Shown here: positions 6,805 through 14,897 of the stretch, piece after piece | How positions within the stretch are numbered: position 1 is the stretch's first letter | Layout of the letters: the number at the start of each line of letters is the position of its first letter | Origin: an uncultured Collinsella sp. | GTDB lineage: Bacteria > Actinomycetota > Coriobacteriia > Coriobacteriales > Coriobacteriaceae | DNA length: 15,119 bases | Reading direction: 5' to 3' | Assembly: GCA_902496945.1 (NCBI GenBank) | Contig: CABVDE010000047.1 | Coordinates: 1 to 15,119, forward strand | Translations under genes and position numbers: made by a program | The notes under the pieces: model-generated | Told to the model about the DNA's origin: nothing | The model's database searches: none | What the model saw: the letters and a program-made list of their open reading frames with translations, nothing else

Positions 6805-8835
6805 CTACAGCTCGTTGGCCGCGTGATACGCCGTGCGAATGGCGCTCGCAATGTCGGCGGTGTGCTCGCCCGAGCAGTCGCCCACGCAGGTCACGGGCAC
6901 CGTCACGCCGTCCAGGTCAAACGCGTTGGCCTTGGAGCCCACGGCCATCACCACGTAATCGCAGGCGATCTTCACCGGCTCCTCGGCGCCATCCTCGGTG
7001 ATGCGAATGGCCTCCACGCCCTCGTCGGTAATGGCGGTCAGGCGGGTCTTCACATATTGCTCCACGTTGTGCTCTGCAAAGTCGCTCATGATCAGCGGCA
7101 GAATGGTCTCGGACTCGCCCGCGGCAATCTTGTCGAGCATCTCCACGATCGCCACCTCGCAGCCATGCTGCAGCAGGTACTCGGCAGTCTCGGTGCCCAC
7201 CAGGCCGCCGCCAATGACAGCAACGCGGCCCGCAAGCTCCACCTTGCCGGCTAGCACGTCCCAGCTCGAAACGACCTTCTCAGAATCGGCACCCGGAACG
7301 GGGATGACCACGTCGTGCGCGCCCACGGCCACAATCGCGGCGTCAGCAGCGTTGAGGTCCTCGGCGGTAGCGGTATGGTTGAGCTCAACCTTCACGCCCA
7401 GGCCAGGCAGAATCTTTTCGTAGTACTCGACGGAGCGCATGATCTCGTCCTTGCGCGGAGGCGCGGCCGCCAGCACGATCTGGCCGCCCAGATGATCGCT
7501 CGCCTCGTAGACGGTCACGTCGTAGCCGCGCTTGGCCGCCACGCGCGCGGCCTCCAGGCCGGCGATGCCGCCGCCCACCACGGCGATCTTCTTGTCGCCC
7601 TCACCCGGCTTAATGGCGATGGTCGCCTCGTCGCCGTTCTCGGCATTGAGCACGCACGAGATGTACTTGCGGTTTTGAATCGCGTCGACGCAGCCCTTAT
7701 TGCAGTTGAGGCACTCGCGGATGGGCTCGCCGGTCGCGGCCTTCAGCGCAATGTCGGGGTCGCACATGAGCGAGCGACCGTAAGCGATGATATCGGCCGA
7801 GCCGTCTTCCAGGATCTTCTCGCCCGCCTCGACCGAGACCACGCGGCCGACGGTTGCCACCGGCACGGAGACCAGGGCCTTGACGCGCTCGGCCACGGGC
7901 AGCGTCCAGTTGTAGGGCATGGCGCCCATGGGTGGAATGGTGTCGCCCATGTTGCCGGTGTGGTTTGCCTGCGCAACCTGGATCAAGTCGATGCCGGCGC
8001 CCTCGAGCAGCTTGGCAAACTCGCAGGCCTCGTCAGGCAGCAGGCCGCCCTTGCCGCGCGGCGTGCCGTCGGGGTTCTCCATGATCACGGGGAGTTTATA
8101 CTCCACCATCAGCTGCGGCGCGGCTTCCTTGATGGCGGCGACGACCTCCAGCGCATAGCGGACGCGATTTTCGAACGAGCCGCCGTACTCGTCGGTGCGC
8201 TGGTTGAGGATCGCCGAGCACAGCGAACCCACCAGGCGGTCGCCGTGGACCTCGATGGCGTCGATGCCGGCCTGCTGCGCGCGGGCGGCCGAGGCAGCGA
8301 TGGCCTCCTTGATCTGGGTGAGCTGCTCCACGCTCGCCTCGTTCACAAAGTGCTGCATGTCGTGGTGCAGCTTGGCGTAGGCCTGCTTGCGGATCTCGTT
8401 GGACTCGGCCATCTTGGCGGCGAAGGTTTCCTCGTCGCCGGCGGCCTTGGCCTCCTGCGCGGCCTTGGCGGCGGCCATGGAACCCATAACCATGCGGCCA
8501 ACGCCGGGCACGTCGTACTCGGGATGGAACAGCTGCAGCGCGACCTTGGCGCCGTGCTTGTGGACGGCGTCGGCCAGCGCCTTAAATGTGGGGATCTGGG
8601 CGTCGGTCGCCAGCTTGGGCGTGGGGCTCGCGGTCATGACGGGAGCAACGTCGCCGATGACGATGTAGCTTACGCCGCCGCGGGCCAGACGCTCGTAAAA
8701 AGCCAGGCTGCGCTCGCCGATGGAGCCGTCGCGCTCTTCGTAGCCGGTGGTAAGCGGCGGGAACATAATACGGTTCTTGAGCTCAAGGGGGCCAACCGTA
8801 ATGGGCTGAAGCAGCTTGGATGCAGGTGCGGTCAT
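6805..8835 (-). CDS. Old Yellow Enzyme-type FMN/[4Fe-4S]/FAD oxidoreductase (2,4-dienoyl-CoA reductase/enoate reductase family)
   Basis: A cytosolic protein of about 676 residues in the NADH:flavin oxidoreductase family that includes FadH, enoate reductases, trimethylamine dehydrogenase and BaiCD/BaiH. Residues 1-370 form the FMN barrel, ending in GRSLMCDP. Cysteines C375, C378, C382 and C394 (CLNCNKGC...C) match the [4Fe-4S] site. A dinucleotide fold VVGGGIAGLEAA (about 419) and a second, VIGGGLVGTETAE (about 540), bind FAD and NAD(P)H. The family segment with a catalytic Tyr (HGAHGYL type) reads HGDRLVGSLCSAILN here, two residues shorter and without Tyr. A charged helical stretch (about 120-170) looks inserted. 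The ATG at 8835 is preferred because AGAGAGGA precedes it by six bases and abuts the other ATG at 8841. The substrate is unknown. It is followed by a terminator, so likely monocistronic. Confidence 0.93.
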   Translation of the reverse strand: MTAPASKLLQPITVGPLELKNRIMFPPLTTGYEERDGSIGERSLAFYERLARGGVSYIVIGDVAPVMTASPTPKLATDAQIPTFKALADAVHKHGAKVALQLFHPEYDVPGVGRMVMGSMAAAKAAQEAKAAGDEETFAAKMAESNEIRKQAYAKLHHDMQHFVNEASVEQLTQIKEAIAASAARAQQAGIDAIEVHGDRLVGSLCSAILNQRTDEYGGSFENRVRYALEVVAAIKEAAPQLMVEYKLPVIMENPDGTPRGKGGLLPDEACEFAKLLEGAGIDLIQVAQANHTGNMGDTIPPMGAMPYNWTLPVAERVKALVSVPVATVGRVVSVEAGEKILEDGSADIIAYGRSLMCDPDIALKAATGEPIRECLNCNKGCVDAIQNRKYISCVLNAENGDEATIAIKPGEGDKKIAVVGGGIAGLEAARVAAKRGYDVTVYEASDHLGGQIVLAAAPPRKDEIMRSVEYYEKILPGLGVKVELNHTATAEDLNAADAAIVAVGAHDVVIPVPGADSEKVVSSWDVLAGKVELAGRVAVIGGGLVGTETAEYLLQHGCEVAIVEMLDKIAAGESETILPLIMSDFAEHNVEQYVKTRLTAITDEGVEAIRITEDGAEEPVKIACDYVVMAVGSKANAFDLDGVTVPVTCVGDCSGEHTADIASAIRTAYHAANEL

Positions 8836-8887
8836 GGACATTCCTCTCTGATAAGCGCAGCGGCGATGTTGCCGCGTAGTTGTTTAG

Positions 8888-8917
8888 AGGATATGGCATG
8901 GGGGTACAGCGGCACAA
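8888..8917 (-). promoter_or_regulatory. Weak candidate promoter for the ene-reductase gene
   Basis: On the minus strand TTGTGC (8912-8917) and TATCCT (8888-8893) are 18 bases apart, about 50 bases before the start. Both boxes match the sigma-70 consensus only partly. The motif cluster at 8972-9171 lies directly upstream. Confidence 0.25.
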
Positions 8918-8971
8918 CGAAAATCGGCGAATATCAGGTGGAGGCAGGCGGATGGGGCGGGACTCCGTTTG

Positions 8972-9171
8972 TCTCAATCTGTAACAGCTACCCAGCAAAA
9001 CCGGGTCTTACTGTTACAGATCGAGATATTCCTCTCGACCCATCCTCAACAATCTAAATCTGTAACATCTAGACCGACTTTTGGCCCCTACCTGTTACAG
9101 ATCGAGACAAACCAAACTCGCCTGCCAGAAAATCTCAATCTGTAACAGTAACTCGGCAAAATCTGTACCAG
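8972..9171. repeat. Alternating inverted-repeat array, consensus TCTCRATCTGTAACAG
   Basis: Copies are at 8972-8987 (+), 9011-9026 (-), 9053-9068 (+, two mismatches), 9092-9107 (-), 9133-9148 (+), and a degenerate 9156-9171 (+). Copies of the same orientation repeat every 80-81 bp. Gaps within + to - pairs are 23 bp both times, while gaps between pairs are 26 and 25 bp. Spacer sequences are not conserved. The core CTGTWACAG is itself a perfect palindrome, so each copy could be a dimer site, and neighbouring copies can pair as 16-bp hairpins. No copy is seen elsewhere in the window. The cluster lies between the glycosidase terminator and the oxidoreductase start. Possible roles are an operator array or a dispersed palindromic repeat element; neither is proven. 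Confidence 0.85.
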
Positions 9172-9191
9172 TTAGCCGCCCAAAACGTGCC

Positions 9192-9225
9192 AAAAACGGG
9201 CACGGTATCCACGTACCGCACCCGT
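9192..9225 (-). terminator. Rho-independent terminator of the glycosidase gene
   Basis: On the minus strand ACGGGTGCGGTA pairs with TACCGTGCCCGT (12 base pairs including two G-T pairs) around a 6-base loop, and the T-run follows directly. It begins about 40 bases after the TAA of the large glycosidase gene. Confidence 0.9.
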
Positions 9226-9264
9226 TCGCTAGCACAAGTCCCTTCCTGAACTTATTGTTGACGC

Positions 9265-12200
9265 TTAGCGCTCGCTTCTGCGCTTAAGCAGATGAGAAGC
9301 CGCGATGGCTGCCGCACCAAGGCAAAGCGCAAGACCCGCAGAGAACAAAGAGTCATCACCAGCACGAGGCAAATCGACTTTAGCTCCCTTCTTGTCGCCC
9401 TTATTCTGGGAGCCAGTCGTGTCCTTATCCGTCGAAGCGCCACCGTTACCGGAGCCGTTCTCGCTACCGGCACCGGAACCAGAACCACCGGTCTGCTTCT
9501 TGATCCACTTGGCATAGAGCGTAGTGTCAGTATTCACGGCAGCATCGAAATCAAACGCATGCTCACCGTCCTTGTCGGCATACCACCCGACGAAGTCATA
9601 GCCTTCAAGTGTGGGGTTAACGGGCTTGGCCACCCTTCCGCCCTCATCGAGCTCAACGGTTGACGTATTGCCGCAACCGTCGTCAAACGTCACGGTTACC
9701 TTCTTTACAGGAGCCTTGGCAACCAAAGCGTCAAGCGCTGCCTTGAGAGAATCGGTAGCATCTTGGACCTCACCAAACGTTACGTCCTGACCAGCATTGA
9801 TGCGATCGATGACGTCATGAGCGCTCTGCAGGGGATCGACAAGACCATCCACCGACTCATACGAATCAGCGTTCTTCTGAGCAGTCTCTGCGCGAACGAT
9901 CAGAGAGAGCAGTCCGTTCTCAGCGTTCAGGCCATACGGATCGTTTTGCTTGGTGACTCCGAAAACCTGAAGCTCGACCACATGGTTTTCCTTCGAGACG
10001 CCCGTGCCCTTGACACCGGAGGCATACAGACGCACATAGCGTGCTGTCGTCGTTGCCGTAGAACCGGAGGCGTCGAAGAGCTGCTCGCCCGCAGCTGTCT
10101 CGGCATACAGGCTGTCCTTCGGATCCTCGCCCAGGCCAAACACATCGCTATCGCCCGAATAGTAGAGCACCTGAGCGTCCGAGAAATCAGACTTACTTGC
10201 AACCACGAGCGCAGTCGCCTTATAGGTGCGCGAGTCCGACCAATAGCGCCACAGGTTCACGCCGGTAATCTCGTAATCGGAGCCAAGGTCGACCTGCATG
10301 TACGAGCCCGCTTCCTTACCATCGTTGCCAAAGATGCAATAGCCGTTAGTGTCCGCATTGTTGCCATCAGTCGCAACAGTCAGGGCACGAGAAGCGTCGG
10401 AATTCGTCACCGGAGTCGTGGTGTCACCGTCGACCCAAGCAGCCGTCGGCACCTTGCCCAGGGCAAGGTTCACGGTTTTGTTTGCAGGGACAAGCTTGAG
10501 GTAACCCGCATAAAGGTTGTCGTATGCGCTCTTTTTGGCAGCAGCGTCACCCTTCATCGCCGCCTTCGCCTGATCGATCAGGTTATCCATATCGGCGTTT
10601 GCCCAGGATGCGTCGCTTACCTGGCCCTTCTTCGACTCAACGGTCTCGATCAACTCCGCCAGTGCAGAAGTGGGAACCTCGTCGTAACCAAGAGCATGAT
10701 CATAGACGGCAAGCGAAGTCTGCTTCGCGCCGCCGCCCGCCGTGATCGCACCGGTGCTCACAGCATGGTCTGCGTTATTTACACCCAGGTAGGCGCTGCC
10801 GGCAAGCTCACCATCAACATAGATCTTAAGCATGCCGTTATTCTCGCGGACGCCCGCGACTGTAACACTGCCGCCCGCAACCGTCACATCGGAGGTAGCG
10901 GTCGTACCGTTAACGGTAAAGTATGCCCTGCCGTCGTTGTCGATACCGAGCTTCCATTCATCGCCCTGAGAAAGGAGCACCGTCGAAGCTGCAGCATCAG
11001 AAACGTTTGTGGCAACGGTGAAACCGTTCTTGCCCTCAACGCTATTCTCGGCATCCGAGAGCTCGCCACCAGCTGAGGTGGCAGCAGAGGCAATGACCCC
11101 ATCCTTGCGATAAATACCCGAGACACTTCCCTCAAGGCTGTTGCCACAAGCATCCTGGCCCTGAGCAGCCGCGACCTCGATCTTGCTGCCGTTCTTCACA
11201 CCGTTTTTCAGCTTGATGTCGAACGTGCGCATGTCGGCGGATGCCTCGACGTTCTCGCACCCAACCTGTTTGCCGTCGACCGTTACGGTGAACTGCGCAT
11301 CGGTCACGTGCTCGCTTGCCTGAACGCGAAGGCTCTTTACGCCCTTAACATACATGGTGTCAAGCTTTGGAGCCTCGGTATCGCCCTTCTGGCTCAGATT
11401 CCAAATCTGGGTCTCGCCGGGCTTAAGCGTCACGGTAACCGTATCGCCCTGAGCATAGCTGTCCTTCGAAGCACCGAGTACGCCTCCGTCCGAGGTGTAG
11501 GATTCAACGATCGAGCGCTTAAAGGTGCCAGCATGCGAGGCGCCCACACCGGCATCGAGCTTGAAGGTAATGGTCTTCTCGCTAGCCGACGGGTTGCGCA
11601 TCGAAATGATACCCTCGTCGCCGTTGCTGTTGAAGCAAGCAAAACCGTAGGTATCCTGCGTTCCCGCGCCGCTGATACCGCCGAGCTTAACGCCCGAAGC
11701 AGGGACGCCGCCAATCATCTTAGCGTTCTGAAGCTTGTCGAAGTTCGTTTCGGCCCACTCGAGGAAGTCGGCGTTCACCAGATATTTCTCGTCATCGAAC
11801 AGGCTGTCGGAGTAATAGAGCTCCCAGAACGACGTACCGCGCGTTGCCATCATGTACAGATAGTTGCGGAACTGGGCGCCGTTCATGGAGTTGGCACTGA
11901 TGCCCGTACCCTCTTTGCCGTAAATCGGGTCGTGGTTGTAGAGGTTGGACAGCGGGAACTGGAAATCGTGGTTCTTGGCGAAGTCATAGTAGGCTCCGTC
12001 TCGATAGCTCAGCATGTTGTCCATCTTGTTGTTAAGCGTGGAGTTGGAAACCTCGCCGCGGTCATGCGTGCACTGGATCCACACCGAGTTGGACCATTGC
12101 AAGAACCAAGGGCTCGGGTTCACATAGCAGGTAAGAGAGACCCACAGGTTATCAATGCCAAGCTCATCTGCCTTGTCCCACACGTTCTCAAACAGGACAA

Positions 12201-14685
12201 TCCACTTTTCCCACAAGTCGGTAGCGTGATAGAAACCGTTCGGGCCACCGTACATGTGATGGTGATTCTCGTCGTAGCCTACAACGCCCTCGCCCTGAGA
12301 GAATGCGTTGTACTGCGCATTGTCAGCATAGCCATCCCATTTCCAGTAGTTGACGCCGTAATCAGCCATCCACTGCAAGGCAAGATTCTGGAAATTGTCA
12401 ACGTAGCGCTGGTCAGCAACATCAATCGAGCCACCAGCGGCCGAACCGTTACCCGCCTTGGAAATAATATCTGCAAGTTGACCGTAGAAGTTGTAACCGC
12501 CGCGCGGGCCAACCCAGACGCCGAAGTTCGATCCGAGTTTCTCCACGAGCGATGAAGACGTCGTGAGCTTATTGGGGAACTTAGAGTTAAACGTCCAAAA
12601 CCCGTCAGTGTTTTTACCCGTGCCAGAACGGCCCAGGTCAACCGACGCCTCAGTGTTGTTGTAGTTGTTCCAGCCGTCGTCAACGACATAGGAGTCGAGC
12701 GGACGAACGCCCGTGGAGGAAAGGTTCTTATCCACCGCCTTGAACGAATCGAGAATGTTATTCTCGTCGATGAGCATCATATTGTCGAACCAAGAGTTGT
12801 ACTGAATGCGGAACTCGCTCGGCTTTGAGATGCCCTTGATATAGCTGTAGAAGTCGGTACGAACCACGTCGTTGTTCGAGCCGTCGGAGTGGGTGGCGCC
12901 CACAACAGTCTGCCATGAAACGTACTTGCCGTCCGAGGTGAGCTGCCCATCGCGCTCAAAATCGGTGAAATTCTTGCCAGTCCAATAGCGCATACGGCCC
13001 AAGTCATCGACAATCTGAGTATCGGTTTCAGGGAACTCCGAACCCAAGAATAAGCCGTTGACATAAATGGGCTGGCCCAGGTTGGCGCGCGCCTCGGTCA
13101 TCTCGACAACCCCACCTTTACCCGTAGGGATAGTCCAGGTGTAGCTCGCATCCTTGACGTTGAGGTGTTCGCCATCGATGTAGTTGAAACGGATGTCCTT
13201 ATCCTCGGAATTGACCTCAAGGAACTTACGCATAAAGTGATCGTCATCGTACATGACGACCTTCTCAGTCACCGTCGCAAGACCGTTACCAAACTGCACC
13301 GGCTTGAAGGTGAACGTCAACATCTTGCCAGATTTCTCGACGTCGTTAATCGTCGCGGTGGTATCGCTAACCTGTACCGGTCCGTCCAGCTCAAGATTGC
13401 TCGTCTTGAGTTGCGGTTTGCCCGAACCGCTCTCGAACGTATCGAACTTCTCCTTATACAGGTCGAGTTCGGCGCCGGAGGCGAAGCTGCCGCCCTGCGC
13501 CTCGAGCACGCGAATACCCACATAACGACCGGTCTGAGCCTTATCGAGCCCAAAATAGGTCATCTTGCAGGTGCCATCATCATTATAGGAAGAGCCCAAA
13601 TCGACCGAGAACGTGCCCTTCTTGTTAGCGTTCTCGAACAGGTTATCCTTACTGTCCGAGACATACACGGCGAACTTCTTGAAGGTACCGTTAGCACCCT
13701 TGACGTTGCGGCCCGCGTAACCGACCGTCTGGAAGGAGCTCTTCGCTCCCTCGCCGCGATCGATCGTCAAATCGACAGGAAGCTTCTTCGAGTCACCTTC
13801 GCCCGCGCCATAGCGGGAATGATAGTAGGTGGTGAGGTCACCGTCGATCAGAGCATCATATCCGCCGCCTTCGTTGGTGGCAACGGACGTTCCCGTCACA
13901 GTCCAGCCCTTGGCCTCGTGCACAACGGAATCGTACGAAGTGTCGAGCACGTCGAGCTCCGCTGCGTTCATGTATTTATTCTCGTTGGAAGACTGCCAAT
14001 GATAGGTCGTAAGACCGGTCAGGCGAATCGCCTTTGCCACCACGGCATTAAAGGTGATGACGGTAACGCCCGTATTCTCCATGGTGCCATTCTCCACGAG
14101 TGTCGCCCACGTACCGTCGGCCTTCTGGTACTCGAGCTTGTACGTCATGACTCGACCCGTGCAGTTATAGCCCGCCGAATCGTCGTGGCGCGGCGTATAG
14201 CTAACGCTTGCGATGGTTTTGATTCCACCAAAATCTACACCAAGGTTTGCCGTGCCCGCAGTCTCTGCAGAAGAAGCCCAGTAGGTACTTACATCTCCAT
14301 CGATCGCCTTTGACGCCAGCGCACCCTCGCTCATGTCAACGGAGGAGCCCGCAACTGTCACGGCCGTGGGCCTGACGCTCGTGAGAGCACCGGCCGGCTC
14401 AAGTCGCGTGGCCTCGGCGAGCGACTGAATAACAAATTCCTCGGACCCCAACCCGGGAACGAGAGTGGTAGAGGCGAGCTTGTTGTTGATTTCGACAGTC
14501 TTGAGCTTACCGGCAGCGGTGCTGAACGTTCTCGAAATCGCATTGTTGCCAATGGTCACGTTACCGTTCGATTCATTCACCACCACGTTGCCATATCCGG
14601 CCGCAAGAGCGGCGGGCGGGGCCGACAACCCCAGAAAGCCCGCCACTGCAAACACGGCAGCAGCAAGATAGCGTTTTTTGAGCAT
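9265..14685 (-). CDS. Secreted, sortase-anchored GH36-like multimodular glycosidase
   Basis: A cell-surface enzyme of 1806 residues, counted from the ATG at 14685, chosen because AAAGGAGAG lies just upstream and a signal peptide follows (residues 1-29, ending AALAA). An N-terminal sandwich (30-90, resuming about 423-620) is interrupted by two F5/8 type C/CBM32-like domains (about 93-248 and 249-412). The catalytic barrel (about 625-985) shows DDGW (669-672), FPNKL and WKWDGYAD with D784 as likely nucleophile, and CTHDRGE with D875 as candidate acid/base, all in GH36/clan-D style. Then come a beta domain (to 1100), an Ig-like domain, LamG-like (about 1195-1335), FIVAR-like (1340-1400), a third F5/8 C (1405-1577), FIVAR (1585-1657) and an InlB-type repeat (1660-1728). 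A Gly/Ser linker, LPRAG (1772-1776), a hydrophobic helix and KRRSER close it. Alpha-galactosidase or alpha-N-acetylgalactosaminidase action is inferred. Confidence 0.88.
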   Translation of the reverse strand: MLKKRYLAAAVFAVAGFLGLSAPPAALAAGYGNVVVNESNGNVTIGNNAISRTFSTAAGKLKTVEINNKLASTTLVPGLGSEEFVIQSLAEATRLEPAGALTSVRPTAVTVAGSSVDMSEGALASKAIDGDVSTYWASSAETAGTANLGVDFGGIKTIASVSYTPRHDDSAGYNCTGRVMTYKLEYQKADGTWATLVENGTMENTGVTVITFNAVVAKAIRLTGLTTYHWQSSNENKYMNAAELDVLDTSYDSVVHEAKGWTVTGTSVATNEGGGYDALIDGDLTTYYHSRYGAGEGDSKKLPVDLTIDRGEGAKSSFQTVGYAGRNVKGANGTFKKFAVYVSDSKDNLFENANKKGTFSVDLGSSYNDDGTCKMTYFGLDKAQTGRYVGIRVLEAQGGSFASGAELDLYKEKFDTFESGSGKPQLKTSNLELDGPVQVSDTTATINDVEKSGKMLTFTFKPVQFGNGLATVTEKVVMYDDDHFMRKFLEVNSEDKDIRFNYIDGEHLNVKDASYTWTIPTGKGGVVEMTEARANLGQPIYVNGLFLGSEFPETDTQIVDDLGRMRYWTGKNFTDFERDGQLTSDGKYVSWQTVVGATHSDGSNNDVVRTDFYSYIKGISKPSEFRIQYNSWFDNMMLIDENNILDSFKAVDKNLSSTGVRPLDSYVVDDGWNNYNNTEASVDLGRSGTGKNTDGFWTFNSKFPNKLTTSSSLVEKLGSNFGVWVGPRGGYNFYGQLADIISKAGNGSAAGGSIDVADQRYVDNFQNLALQWMADYGVNYWKWDGYADNAQYNAFSQGEGVVGYDENHHHMYGGPNGFYHATDLWEKWIVLFENVWDKADELGIDNLWVSLTCYVNPSPWFLQWSNSVWIQCTHDRGEVSNSTLNNKMDNMLSYRDGAYYDFAKNHDFQFPLSNLYNHDPIYGKEGTGISANSMNGAQFRNYLYMMATRGTSFWELYYSDSLFDDEKYLVNADFLEWAETNFDKLQNAKMIGGVPASGVKLGGISGAGTQDTYGFACFNSNGDEGIISMRNPSASEKTITFKLDAGVGASHAGTFKRSIVESYTSDGGVLGASKDSYAQGDTVTVTLKPGETQIWNLSQKGDTEAPKLDTMYVKGVKSLRVQASEHVTDAQFTVTVDGKQVGCENVEASADMRTFDIKLKNGVKNGSKIEVAAAQGQDACGNSLEGSVSGIYRKDGVIASAATSAGGELSDAENSVEGKNGFTVATNVSDAAASTVLLSQGDEWKLGIDNDGRAYFTVNGTTATSDVTVAGGSVTVAGVRENNGMLKIYVDGELAGSAYLGVNNADHAVSTGAITAGGGAKQTSLAVYDHALGYDEVPTSALAELIETVESKKGQVSDASWANADMDNLIDQAKAAMKGDAAAKKSAYDNLYAGYLKLVPANKTVNLALGKVPTAAWVDGDTTTPVTNSDASRALTVATDGNNADTNGYCIFGNDGKEAGSYMQVDLGSDYEITGVNLWRYWSDSRTYKATALVVASKSDFSDAQVLYYSGDSDVFGLGEDPKDSLYAETAAGEQLFDASGSTATTTARYVRLYASGVKGTGVSKENHVVELQVFGVTKQNDPYGLNAENGLLSLIVRAETAQKNADSYESVDGLVDPLQSAHDVIDRINAGQDVTFGEVQDATDSLKAALDALVAKAPVKKVTVTFDDGCGNTSTVELDEGGRVAKPVNPTLEGYDFVGWYADKDGEHAFDFDAAVNTDTTLYAKWIKKQTGGSGSGAGSENGSGNGGASTDKDTTGSQNKGDKKGAKVDLPRAGDDSLFSAGLALCLGAAAIAASHLLKRRSER

Positions 14686-14691
14686 GTGCTC
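14686..14691 (-). promoter_or_regulatory. Ribosome binding site region deciding the glycosidase start
   Basis: On the minus strand AAAGGAGAGCAC leads directly into the ATG at 14685. This places translation start 12 codons after the most upstream in-frame ATG (14721) and makes the protein begin MLKKRYLAAAV, a normal signal-peptide start. The full GGAG element spans roughly 14690-14697. Confidence 0.8.
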
Positions 14692-14868
14692 TCCTTTCAT
14701 TTTATCCGTGCGACACCCCATAGTTCTCGGGTGTAACCTACCGACGCAATATGAGTAATTTCATTCATGATAAAGAAGCTGTTTAACACGGTTTGCAGCG
14801 GGCCAGCTAAACCGGCGAATGGTAGGTTTTCCTCCCTCAAATGGCATTCGTTATTCGCCTCATCTTTT

Positions 14869-14897
14869 TTTACATACCAATTGGTATTAATTATCAA
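14869..14897 (-). promoter_or_regulatory. Predicted promoter of the glycosidase gene
   Basis: On the minus strand TTGATA (14892-14897, five of six consensus bases) and TGTAAA (14869-14874, four of six) are 17 bases apart. The implied leader is about 175 nt. Within it, AACCTACC (complement of 14821-14828) can pair with GGTAGGTT (complement of 14735-14742), an 8-bp long-range stem with no recognised riboswitch fold. Confidence 0.5.
14874..14887. promoter_or_regulatory. Palindromic operator candidate in promoter spacer
   Basis: ATACCAATTGGTAT is a perfect 14-bp palindrome lying inside the -35/-10 spacer of the glycosidase promoter. Its right half, TGGTATTAA (14882-14890), recurs inverted as TTAATACCA (14917-14925), and a variant TGGTAATT lies at 14904-14911. 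TGGTAT half-sites are common for GntR/HutC-type and similar repressors, but no regulator gene is in the window, so the factor is unknown. Confidence 0.5.

Larger units (their letters stand above)
8842..9264. other. Intergenic region between ene-reductase and glycosidase genes
   Basis: This 423-bp gap holds, from low to high coordinate, the leader and weak promoter of the oxidoreductase gene, the alternating motif array (8972-9171) and the terminator of the glycosidase gene (9192-9225). No credible coding frame is seen in it. Confidence 0.7.

Noticed and set aside
6805..8835. Assignment as a bile-acid gene baiCD or baiH
   Set aside because: Only family-level resemblance is seen; no other bai genes are in the window and the active-site segment differs.
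8972..9026. Bidirectional terminator formed by the first inverted pair
   Set aside because: A 16-bp stem can form, but no T-run follows on either strand, pairing partners are ambiguous along the array, and the glycosidase already has a complete terminator.
7315..9057. Plus-strand open frame (580 codons) opposite the ene-reductase
   Set aside because: Antisense shadow of a gene with clear FMN, Fe-S and FAD motifs; its end runs into the repeat array and no ribosome site was seen.
8972..9171. CRISPR array
   Set aside because: Repeats are only 16 bp, alternate in orientation and have spacers of two sizes; no cas genes are nearby.
9763..12555. Plus-strand open frames opposite the glycosidase (about 437 and 415 codons)
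   Set aside because: No motif, no ribosome site, and the opposite strand encodes a coherent multidomain enzyme.
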